Below are positions 12,815 to 24,900 of a stretch of 64,000 nt of DNA, one piece after another. The stretch is taken from the NCBI GenBank assembly GCA_964023275.1, contig OZ029925.1:11739184-11803183 (forward strand), written 5' to 3'. Under the pieces are notes generated by a model. It ran no database searches and had not been told where the DNA came from. It saw only the letters and a program-made list of their open reading frames with translations. The DNA is from Norana najaformis (Eukaryota; Annelida; Clitellata; Crassiclitellata; Hormogastridae). The translations under genes were made by a program, and so were the position numbers. Position 1 is the stretch's first letter; every line of letters begins with the position of its first letter.

Positions 12815-15393
12815 CTCGATAGTGGCCAGGCGATGCAGCTATTAAAAGAACGGTATATGCACTAGCATCAGTTATAACACAGCTGTTTGGGATTGCACTT
12901 ATCCAGTTTGTTCAGTAGTGAGCAGTGCCTGTAATCCAGTAAATTGCAGGTTTGCATCTGCTGAGCAGACTCCAGACAAGTTCTCGGTGCATACTTGCCT
13001 CATGCGTCATCAGATTTACTGACCTTGCATGCATAACAAATGCTCTAAATCAAGAATAAAAATAAATGACAAATGCCATTTGCAAGTTTGATCTTTGCTG
13101 TGTTTTAAAGCGCAAGAGGGTAGGGTAGCCACTGGCAACCTTGGGATTGAACTTGTACCAAGTGAAAAGTATTTAAATTGGTATTTAAAGTACATTTTCA
13201 ATACTTCAAGTGTTTTAAATACTATTTTGAATGCTGTTGAAAAGTATTTTATCCATCCCTGCTTGTGACTTAGTTTGATCTTGAAAAAAAGAAATTGGAC
13301 ATAGTGATGAAAATGGGTGGCCAGAGGTGGGCCTTTGCAGAACAGTTTCAGAAGCTCTCCATGGTATTTTTCAGGTTTAGTTTCATGTGTCAGAGTGCTA
13401 AATTTTGTTTTCCAGTTCCAAAGATCTGTTTCATATTTGTGTCTTTGAGGGTTATCCAAGCCTAATGCAAATTTAAGTCTTTATTATTTATTTTATTTAT
13501 CGTCATTATTTTCATTATGAACAACTGATTCAACGCTCATAGCAGTTTTGTAATACACCTCTACTAATTATTTGAAATAATTATCGTGAATACTTCATCT
13601 ACTTGTGTTATAATTTTATCAATATTATTATTGACAGTTGTTATCTGACATAGAAAACAAAGTTATTTGTCACTAATGCATTTAATCATTCACAGTAAAT
13701 TTGCTGTTCAAGGTAATCGTAATACATAAGCTTTTGTTTCAGGTAAGGCAAGATAATCACTCAGTTATATTACAAGCCTCTGTCAACAGAGGTTATCCTT
13801 AACAAAGGCAACAAAATTCATAGCAAACATTATTAGGACATTTTGTAACAAATTATGCTAAATACGAATATGGTAAAGAGGCCATATAGTTGAAAAAAAT
13901 TATGACAAAATATTATTATTAAAAAAAATTGTAACAAATATTATGCTAAAAACGTATGGTAATGAGGTTTATAGACAAAAATTGTGATATAACGTGTGTT
14001 TCTGGAAATTTATGACAGTGATGTGATAACTGGAAAGTTATGACAAACAAGGGTGTATTATAACTGGAAATTTACAAGAAACTAAAGACCACTGGAAATT
14101 CACAGTAAATAAGGATAGACTATCCAGAAATTTTAGTGGTAAATGAAGAAAAGTTACTGCAAAATTTATGGTAAACATAACTTACACAAAATGCCACAGT
14201 ACAGAAACTAAGTCTTCTACATAACCAACACTGATATATAGTTTGCTAGCAAAAATAGTCCAGATCTGTGTTTGCATCAGGCATTGACATAGCACAATTA
14301 CATAGCACATTTATGTAATGCCTTCAGCCTAGAAAGTCATCAATAAGATTTACTACCACTACAAAATCAGTTTAGACTTGGTGTTCGAGGTGGCTGACCT
14401 TTTACACAGCATGGTAACGGCCAGCTTAGTGCAGACTGGTCAACAAAAGCCTGCAGAGGTAAGGTAATGTAATCACTCATTTATTACATGCCTCTATCAA
14501 CAATACCCTGAGAAGCATGGTAAGGTAAGGCAATGTTACAATTTAATCTCAAGGGTTGCAGTGAACTACAAATATACAGGTTACTAATATCATTAATAAT
14601 AATTTCTCTGCCTAACGTCTACATTCCGGAGGGATCGTTCCTAACTCAGCTACAGATAATACAAACAGTGACTCTATTATAATGACAATAATAGCCATTT
14701 TTCATTTTCACCTACAGGCTTAAAATCCGGATGGATCATTTCTAACTCAGATAAAAATAATAAACTTCCTGGAGACCATATTTTTAGCAATTTACACTTT
14801 AGCACTTCAATGCCACTGCCATCTGTGACACTTGCTCTGCCACAGCTAGATAGATGACGTGTAGCCATTCCAGTTCGTTTTTTCATTTTCTCCAGACATT
14901 TTTAAATTCCAAGGAATCATTTCTACATTGGCTAAAATATAATAATACATAATAATTGCTCATTTCTTTCACAAACCATCAGCAGCAGACCTCAGAGGTG
15001 TGGCAAGGTAAGGTAAGACACAGTATTAGTACGCTGTTCTCGTTCGCAGAGACTGGCCTGGGAATGCTTCCTGGTAGATATTTTGAAAAGGCTCTACACG
15101 ATTTACTGATCGAATAAAAGTTGTTAACTGCATGCCTCTATCAACGACTTGGATGCTTTGGCCGAATTTCCTCGTCACAATGAGAATCCAACCTCGGACA
15201 CAATCACGGAACGTCTTAACTTATCCCCAAGACCAGTTACAAATGGGTAACTGTGCCGTTACGTTTTAACTCGCTAATTTACAAGCGGCAAAAGCGCAAT
15301 GCTATACATGATTTACAGGATGCAGTAACTCATGTTGTTTACACATTACGATGCACTTCAAATTGGCACATAATGCGTTATGCCACGTAACGT
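12815..15393. other. Intergenic region downstream of CACHD1
   Basis: AT-rich DNA with degenerate GGAAATTTATGAC words (14005-14165) and AAGGTAAGG words. A GTTGAAAAGTATTTTATCCA segment ending in TCCCTG at about 13238-13262 resembles a hAT-type terminal repeat, but no partner end was found. A TTTATT at about 14480 would be AATAAA on the minus strand, a distant possible poly(A) signal for CACHD1. No gene seen. Confidence 0.4.
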
Positions 15394-15947
15394 CTAGCAC
15401 GTATCGACGGCGTGTACAAGTACGTTTGTAAGCACTTGGTGTGGCAGTAACGTCATCTCCTCCGGAATGACAGTCTGCAGCGGAAAGTCCACAGCACCAC
15501 CAAATCCTGTTTTCTTTGCAACGCCAACTTCCGGTACCTTTGTGACACTAAATTCTGGCACTCTTGTGATACCAAAATCTGGCACGTTCATGGCGCCAAA
15601 CTTTGGCGCCGAATCTGCACTCGAGTCCGTCTCAACCAGGAGGCGCTGGTGCTTTCTCGCCGCTTGTGCCGTCGTTTGCGGTGGGGGCGGGAGGATCGCA
15701 AGCACGGGGTTACGGACGGCGGGGACCGCAGGGCGGTATCGGTCACGGCCCATGACGACGGACTCGACGCAGGTCGTACTGGCCTGCTCTGAGTCGTCAC
15801 GCGGGGTCATAGAGCTGTAGCCGAGGTCACTGTCCGTGTTTGTCGGGCGGCGGTATGATGTATTCATGAAGTAGGGGTTGACGTTCGCAGCAGCCGCTGC
15901 GGCAGCTGCAGAGTTGTCGAAGGTTGACAGGACAATGTTGACATAAC
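15394..15947 (-). other. CACHD1: CACHD1 cytosolic tail exon with poly-Ala and 8-residue repeats
   Basis: The last exon contains eight alanines encoded by mixed GCN codons, a conserved [18 protein letters not shown] motif, a proline run, and an octad series VPDFGITR / VPEFSVTK / VPEVGVAK encoded by diverged 24-bp repeats at about 15500-15600. It ends LVHAVDTC then TAG. The DSDxGYSxM-PxxDSE block and the HxVDxC terminus are shared with vertebrate CACHD1; the octads look lineage-specific. Confidence 0.85.
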
Positions 15948-18900
15948 CTGAAAAGTACAAAACAAGTAAAGCTCAAATGTCCCATAGCGAAAGCAGGAGA
16001 GGTTCTCAATTCCCGCTCTTCGGTCCTTGATGAATCCCAAGGTCCCGTATGCAGAGCCAGATTCTGCTGCTTAATGACAGAGACAAGTGTGCTCAAACAA
16101 CTTGGCCAGGGTCGTCACACGGAGTCTAATCAGTGACCCTGCAATCGTTAGAGTACAGGCCAACAGCGCTACCAACAGACCACCATGTCATACTGAAAAG
16201 GCGTAATGTACTTACGTGTGCCAAGGTGGTCTGTCTATTCAATAGCGTGCTGGGTCTCTAATACAACAACTGTAATATATTACATATATTATATTACAGG
16301 TGCTATGGAAGTAGTTCCTGGAAAAAGATTTCTTCATAGAACTTTGACATCATTCCTATACAACACTGTTATTAGCTGTTCTTTGCCACAGGTTCAATGT
16401 TGTTCCTCCTTTCTATGGGTGACAGTGATTATCAGAAGATGCCTTCGAGTTAGACCAATATGGCTTCGTTGTACTACTTGGTTGGCTACCAACATCATGT
16501 TACAATCATAATAGCATATGATAAAGCAAAACAGGATAAATCAACCAACCAATCAATCAAATAAGTAATAAATCACTTAATCAATGACTCAACAATCAAT
16601 CAAGACCTCAGTCATTCAATAAATTAACCAACCATTCAAATAACTAATAACTAAATAAATCACTCAATAACTCTAACCCTAACCCAACTGGGAAATAAAC
16701 AAATCCGTTAATCAACTAAATCGATCGTTCAATCAATCTGAGCAACCCAAATACCATTTTGGAAGTCATCCAAGTCGTCGAAGTCATTCTCATTGTTCGA
16801 GTCACGTAGTTGTCCATCTGGTAGCGAAGCTGTGTAGTGTCTCGAGTGTTGACAGACGCGGTGTCGGTGGCAGTATATGCCGAGGGCGAGCAACAGGAAG
16901 CCACCCATGATGCCGCCTGCAACCGGGCCAACGGGCATGCTCTTAATGGTCATTGGGTCATCCTTCAGATGGTCTGCAAAAATCAGACAGAGTAATCTAA
17001 TCCCATGACTTCTGTAGCACTGCTGTCTTAATGCACAAGTCATCCAGTAGATCAGGAAACCAAGAAGTGCAGATGATGAGAAATATTTCAGGCTTGCAAA
17101 CTAACAGTTTTGGCATAGGCAGACTAAGTAATTTCAGTACTTCAAGTATGCAGACTAAGCACTTCAAGTATGCAGACTAAGCATTTAAGTATTTCAAGAA
17201 TGCAGACGAAGTATGTTCAGTTATGTAGGTTCCGTATCACATTTCAGTGCAGAAATAAAGTACACCAAAAAGTACTAGTCAGATCGGGTACTTACCACGA
17301 TAGGGAATGTGGTCATTGTATGGAGACCTGGCCCCTAGAACACCTCCAAAACACATACGCTGGCTGGCACAGAATGCCTGCCTTGTTCGGGTTACTCCAT
17401 CGCCCTCAAGTTCACACCATTCGCAATCAATAACGCCGATGCAATCGCTGTAAAACAGTGTCAATCAATAGATCAAACCAATAAATAAAATAAATAAAAA
17501 ATTCTATAAATTAAACAGTAACTACATTCTCAAGTCAAGTAGTTGCATCAGTAAAATCAAGCAATCGATCAACTGATTCTATCTATCAACTGATTCTATC
17601 TATCAGTCAATCAATCACTCAAGAGATCAATCAATCCTTCCATTAAATTGAGCAGTAAATATCAATCAATCAAATCACTCAATCAACCATCAAGCCAGTG
17701 ATTCAAATCGATTTCAGTTTTCTGGCTTAAGAAAGGGCTGACTGATTACATAAGGATAAAAATCCCTAAATATAAATAAACAAACAAATATAAAACACAA
17801 ATAACTAAAAACAAACAAAAAACACAGAATAAACAAACAAGTAAACAAATAACAGATGGATACCTGCGTGTCATTTTCTGGGCGCAGTTGGGCTGGAAGC
17901 ACTGTGGAAGAACTCGTCCAACTTCCTGCGAAACCTTGACGGCCTCAGTCTCTTCTGGAAATTTTGGACAACTGCCCTGGCTATTGAACAAATATCAGCA
18001 CACAGTGCACCGAATGCATGATTGCCCAATTTCATTTGATTTTGGTGGATTAACTTTGACTGAATGATTGATTCACTGATTGACTGACAAAGCTAAACTA
18101 AGAACAGAAGAAATGCACACAACATTTGAAGCTATGTAGAGCTTTGAAAGGTACTTAGAAGGCAACATATTAAGTGTCTAGTAGGGCAGTTCAGTCAATC
18201 AGTGCCTACTTCTGTTCATACACACATGCATAAGTTCATAAAAGCATATACAGATGTACTGCTCTGTTCTGTTATACAGCACTCGAGATCACATCTTAAG
18301 AGGTTCTGATAAGGTGCTATATAAATTTCCAGATACATACATATGTTGACGACCATTCTGCTTGATCATGGTCTAGTCATCAGTTTGGGAGCAACTCTGA
18401 GGAGTTTTCATGAAAAGGCACTATATAAATGTGCAACACCGATTATGATACATAAAAGTTTCAAATCGGAAATATTTAGTGCTGACCTGTCGTTGACCTC
18501 TACCACGGTTTCGCTGCACAGATTCATGCGGAGGGAACACTCGCACGGACACTCACATTCTGTCTGCTCCATGCGGTGGCAGTTGAGGCACAGACGATCG
18601 ACCTGGATCGAAAGAAGAGCAACGAACCAATCAGCTGATTGACAGCAGCTGAGACAAAAATCACCACGGATAAATCAAACTAAAAGTAAAGCCGCATTTC
18701 AGGGGAGGCACTTATTTTCTGCCCTATGGCCCTTGAGCCAGCAATGGATGATTACCAAGGTCCTGGACATGGGGCAATTGCATCGCAGGACTTGCCATTT
18801 ACTTCCAAGCTGATGCCTGTGACAAATTAAACTTCTTGGTTACAAGAGAGCACGAACAGTCATTTTATAAAGTCTGCTCTGCAGGCTTAAACCCACAAAT

Positions 18901-21900
18901 GTTGAGTTACAAACCAAGTACACGACCGAGGGGACCATCATCTCACATGACACGACCGAGGGGACCATCATCTCACATGACACGACCGAGGGGACCATCA
19001 TCTCACATGACACGACCGAGGGGACCATCATCTCACATGACACGACCGAGGGGACCATCATCTCACATGACACGACCGAGGGGACCATCATCTCACATGA
19101 CACGACCGAGGGGACCATCATCTCGCATGACATGACCGAGGGGACCATCAACTCACATGACACGACCGAGGGGACCATCATCTCACATGACACAACCGAG
19201 GGGACCATCATCTCACATGACACGAATCCGATTAGAAAATTAGCCTGTCGAGAGATGGACAAGGCAGAAAATTGCCTGATCAATCAACAACATTTCAAAT
19301 ACTGAAAAGTCCCACTGACAGAAAACATCAAGCGACTGATTGATTGAGAGGAAGATCAACAACAGTAGTAGAAGCACACCAGTAATAAACAGATCAAAAG
19401 AGAACCCAAGGGATCGAATCTACCTTGGCTACTTAGAAAAAATACTTATAAAAATCATAGTAATATTGTTACTTTACCATGCTACACGGGCAGAATGCAC
19501 GAATCATATCACACGTCTGGTTGACAATTCCAAGAAATGCATTCGTACCATACATTGGAGTTATCTACAGCAAAAACGTTTTCTGAAAAGTTCTTAAAAG
19601 TGTTTGTTCAAAAGTCTGATCTAATCTAATTTAATTTGGTCTAATCCATTCTATTCTAACCTGAAAGCTCAGAAAATAAGATTACAACAGATTAGATTAG
19701 AGTATTTCACCTGGTATCTAGCACAATGTTCACCATGAACAAGGTTTGTCAAAATGCCATCGAGATTTGTGTTGAACTGAAAAGAAAAAAACGGAACAAC
19801 AAATAAATAAACAAAACAAACAAGTCAATATCTGATAGTTTGGAAAAATAAACAAGTCAATATCTGCAATAGTTTGAAGTAAGGGAATCAGTCGGTATAT
19901 AAATTATCTCCTGCTGCATATGTATGTCTGTATTTGCTTATGTTAGTATATATCTAAGTATGTATGTATGTATTTGCATATGTATGTATGTGTCTACGAA
20001 TATACATAAGCATTGTGTGCATACATGGCTATTTCACCGATAAAAACAGATATGACTTAAAACAGGTTGAAAATGTATGCTGAGCAGAGTCAAGTTATAT
20101 AGCATGCATCTGCAACGGAAGACTCTGCCAGGAGGAAAGTCCAAAATGGGAGAAAGCGAAATGGGTTCAACTTGATGTCACTTGTTGGAATGTATATAAA
20201 TACACATTTGCATGCATGTATGCATGTATCTAGGCATTTAATATAGTGCCTGTTAATGTGCCTCTCCAAAGCACTGTGTTTGCTAGCCTGCAAATCGCTA
20301 AAGTTCAGTATGAATAAGGTCATCTGTAGGTGAAGAAAAACATCAACAGAATCAAATTTAAGAAGCAAGTAAGTCGGTAAGCTGACATACTTGGTAATAT
20401 CGCTGTGTTGTTCGATCCATGAAGCTGTGACATGCTCGTTTTGTTACAAATCCACGATGGTTTAACATGTCATTTGTAACCAACGGCTCCTAACATAAAA
20501 CCAATCACAAAATGTAAACATCCGTTATATAATTTTCAAGTATTTTATTTTTTTATTAAATATATATATTATTTTTAATTTTCAAGTAGTTTACTTATTC
20601 CTGAGAGCCAATTTAATCTCCAACGTAATCAAATTTCAGAATTTCTTTAATCATAGTTAAAATTAGTCTTTAACCTTTAACTAGTATTTAATTAGTCTCT
20701 AACCTTTAACAAAATTATGGACTGAGATGGAAATTTCTCTTCTAACTAGGAATTTGAGGCTGACGACCAACACGTTAGACATCAGCACCACAGAAGTCAT
20801 GCAAGTAGATTAGATTAGTTGTTCTTGCCTTGTGCGTGATGTGTTTTTCCTCCAGAGGACCTCGATCGTTTGGTTCAATCAAACCGCGATGAGCAATCAA
20901 ATATCCACGATCATCCATAATGAAACACCTGTTTGTAAAATTTCACCTCAACTTATTTGCCTCAACACTTCAGCTGAACATACAAAACCAAACCCTTACA
21001 GTCTCATTACACCGAAGAAGGGCCATCCGTTAAGCTATGGGTATGATGTGCTAGCGACTTTGTTTTCTTAGCCTCAGCATGTATGGGTTGCCAGTGCTCT
21101 TCCCCTAATCCTCTATGACTGCTTATGTCCAATGTAAGTAAGTATGTATGCATGAAGACCTCAATATAGTACTTTTTAGTTATCTCGTAAAAGTGCTGCA
21201 CACACATAAGCAGAAACTGTATGCTGAGCATACTCAATTGAAACATTATATTACATAAAAACAGTGGAAAACTACTCCAGGTGGATGGACTAACACACGA
21301 GAAGGCACAATAGACTGTGATTTCGGAATAAAGTTTTGCTTAGAAGCAATGAATGATAGATGCCTTGTGTATTACCATAACGGCACTACAGACACTTCCA
21401 GATTAGATTAGATTAAAACAGTTGCTTAGCAACATCAGCTGATACCTAGTGCATTAGAACAGTGCAACAGAAGTTCTCAGATTAGATTAGAGCAGATTAC
21501 CGGATGTTTTCTTGTTCGCAGACAGGAATTTGGTCAGTCAGCATTTTATAGAAGTACTTAAAGGAGATGTCCATTCCCATCACAGCTGCAATGCGATCCG
21601 TTGGTCCATGGAGAGCTGCAGGCCTGCCACAAAGCAAGCAAATGTAAGGTAATCAAAGGTAACAAATACATTTAAATGACGTCCACCCAATACTTCAGCT
21701 ATTAAAACCTTTCACCGCTGTATATGGATCAAAGAACGTCAAGTGAAACTGAAGTAAGGACAGGTCATCCAGTTTTTGGAATGCTGTTGTGTTTGTGCTT
21801 CAGCCGAAACATCCTTCAACCACAGGACAACACAGCTGAGGACTAATTCTGACAGTGGCATGAAATAAACGAGCAATTACCTTACCTTACTTTACAATAT

Positions 21901-24900
21901 TTCCTCCAGACAGTACCTCACTTATTTCACAGTACTTACCTTACCTTACAATACTCACAGTACTGGAAAATACAGAATCTTACTAACATTACAGACCTTC
22001 CCTCACAGGGTTTACCTTACTATGAAATACTAAACTCACCAGACCTTTTCTCTGCCTTTATTTAACCAGCAGCTGAAGATCACTCTGTTTGATGGAAGTC
22101 ATGTGTTTTCGGGTCAGTACACCTCTGAGAAGCCTTCTTGAAGAGGAGCACTTACTCTTATAATTACGTCACTAAATCAGTAAGTTTTTAAGATTTAGGA
22201 GTTTAAGCAACGCGTAACTTACTTTCCTTCATAGATCGTGTGACTGATGGTCACTATGTAGCCAGCACCACCTGTGTCCAGGTAGGGAGGAGTCAGGGTC
22301 ACCTTTCCCAGGTTCTCTAGCGCACGCAAATACCTGTGCCACAAAAAGCAGGATTAGCAACAGCAATAGTGGTTAACATTGTTAGCTCATTAGAGTTTAA
22401 AAAGTCAAGGCTACATACTTGTTCATTAAGCAAAGGTAAAAGATGAAGGTAACACTTGTTAACAAGCAGAGGTAACAAATATGTTTAAAAGGTAAAGCTA
22501 AAGGAAACACATTTGTTTACATATTTATATAAACTCCTCCGTAGCGTGGTCCTGAGGTAATTAATTATTGATTAATTAGAAACTTCTGTAACACCAGTGT
22601 CCATGTAGACTGAATTTTTTTTATAACAGCCATGGTGATTGTTTTGACATTTTTCGAAACAAGAACACCTACCAGTGTCGTCTCGTCGGATCGTAATTCT
22701 TGTTCAGCAGAGTACCAGGAAACATCCGAAAGACCCCACTTGGAGTGGCAACATATCTACAGGCAAGGTAATCATTATTATTATTAAAAACAATTACTGA
22801 AAATAAATTAATTTTTATTAAAATAATCATTATTACTCACATCACTTTAGAGAAGCTCTTAAAGGGTGCTATACAATGCCCAAATAACACATATGTACAT
22901 ACACACTCGAAGCTGGATTCAAGCTAAATGGCCTGCTGACTAATTTTTTCCAAATCTTGAGGGAGCCTTCCTACCTTGGGTAAAAAGTTTATTTTTAATA
23001 ATAATAACGACAATATTTTGGAACTGCAAGACTTTCTCTAATGATAACTGATTAATTCAAACAATTTCCGGATCACTCTAGAACTGTTCTAGTAACTTCA
23101 GAATTGGGCGTTGCGGAACAACAACAACAGCCAATGAAGTTTGCAGCAGTCCCTCACAGATAGCAAAAGATGCAGCATCCAGATAACTCTCAAGCCACAA
23201 GGTTTGTGCAGGAGAAGCATTTGTCACCAGCCAGCTGGTTGGTTATAGAACCTCGATGTAGTTGACAAAACCTCGATGTAGTTGACAGTCAACGCCACTG
23301 CAAAGACTCTCCACACCCTTCCTTCATTAAATCCAAATTTTCCAGTTAGAAATTGCAAACAAGGTCTGTGGGTTTGACATTCAAATGTCCAGCTCAGAGT
23401 CTGTCCTCCACCTGAATAACTGGACCAGCCCAACAGCAGCAAGGCTTTGATGACGTGACCAAGTATCATATGAAAACGTGCAAAATCCATAGTGAAACCG
23501 AAATATACCGGTAACTCAGAAACGCCGACTCAGAATTATCAAGCAAGAGCCACACTGAGAGGAAGAATCCGTCAAAATGACGACATCGAAAAAACAATAA
23601 CACAGAAATGAGTAAAGTTTAAGAACTACTCTCGTCACAGATCCATTCTAATAAATTCAGAATAGTACGTGTAGTCCTCTGTAGAATTTATATACATGTA
23701 GCTGCTCTTTATTTGTGGTGTACAAATTATCAACATTACATTCCTGAAATTTGAGAATTGCTTTAAAAGTTCAGACTTGTTCTAATAATTCCAGAATAAT
23801 TTCAGAAGCAATCCAACCATGCTGGAATTATTCTAACCTTCGTACGATGTATTCGCTGAGACTGCTCCTTTGGTTCTGCAGTATCCACTCAGAGTTTATC
23901 AACGAAGTTGCTGAAACGTCTGTTCGGACGTGATCCTAAAAGGTCAACAAGGGCGTTAACATCCACTCAATACACAGAAAATCAATCAATCTATGAGAAA
24001 ATTATCAGTCAATCAACCAGTAGTCATCAATGCCAATCTAGCAATCAATCAATCAGTCAATCTGTCCACAGCATTAATTGATGCCTTGTGCACTGTGATA
24101 ATGCTGCTATAGAAGTCACTACAATGGATTAGATTACGGCATAAATGGACATTTGTACAGTCCTTTTGTGCAACTCTTGATCATCCTCGCCACAAGGGGT
24201 ACTCACGAGGATGCCAGGGTTGCTGATAAAGTTGTTGTTGTCATTGAGGAAGGTGAGGTATCCTTGGACCATGCGCTTTGTCTCGTCCTGGATCAGGTGC
24301 TCAAATGGGTGTATGAATGCGCTCGCTGACAGGAAAAATGTGCTCGTATCTACGACAACAGAAATAAGGTAACAGTCGATTGATTATATCCATCCATCCA
24401 TCCTAATTTATTATACAACTCTTCCTGCAGTAAGGCTGATAAGGAAATGGTAAGGCAAGGCAAAGTAACTGGTAAATTATTATAAAGTATTATAAAGATA
24501 CATGTGTATAAATAAAGGAAATATAATGGTCACATAAATACAATATAAACGTAATGTAAAGGTAACATAAAGGTAGTATATAGATAATGTAAAGGTAACA
24601 TAGACAATTTAAGGTAACATAAAAGAAATGTAAAGGCAAATTTGCTCAAACATATAAATACCTCTAATATAGTGTCAATACTGGAAAACTAAATTTCTTC
24701 ATTTCTTTGTTTATGTAGCTCCACTATCTATCGACATAGCATCAACCGAAAGCTGCAGGTGAGAGCTGTCTGTAGATTGTTATAAACACTGCCATCACGA
24801 TCGAACCAATTATTATCAGTCCCACAATCATCTAGTAATTGTTCTTACATCGTAACTGAAACCCAAACCATTTTCACAACTGTGATCATCTTACCGAATG

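Noticed and set aside
13016..13459. 147-codon minus-strand ORF
   Set aside because: It has no recognised domain, spans a suspected transposon end, and its two halves look unrelated in composition.
16672..16688. Telomere repeat
   Set aside because: Only two copies of CTAACC, within a CAAT-rich array; a chance match.
18840..19283. 147-residue repetitive protein on the minus strand
   Set aside because: It is a by-product of a 30-bp tandem repeat whose length is a multiple of three, inside an intron, without splice or start context.
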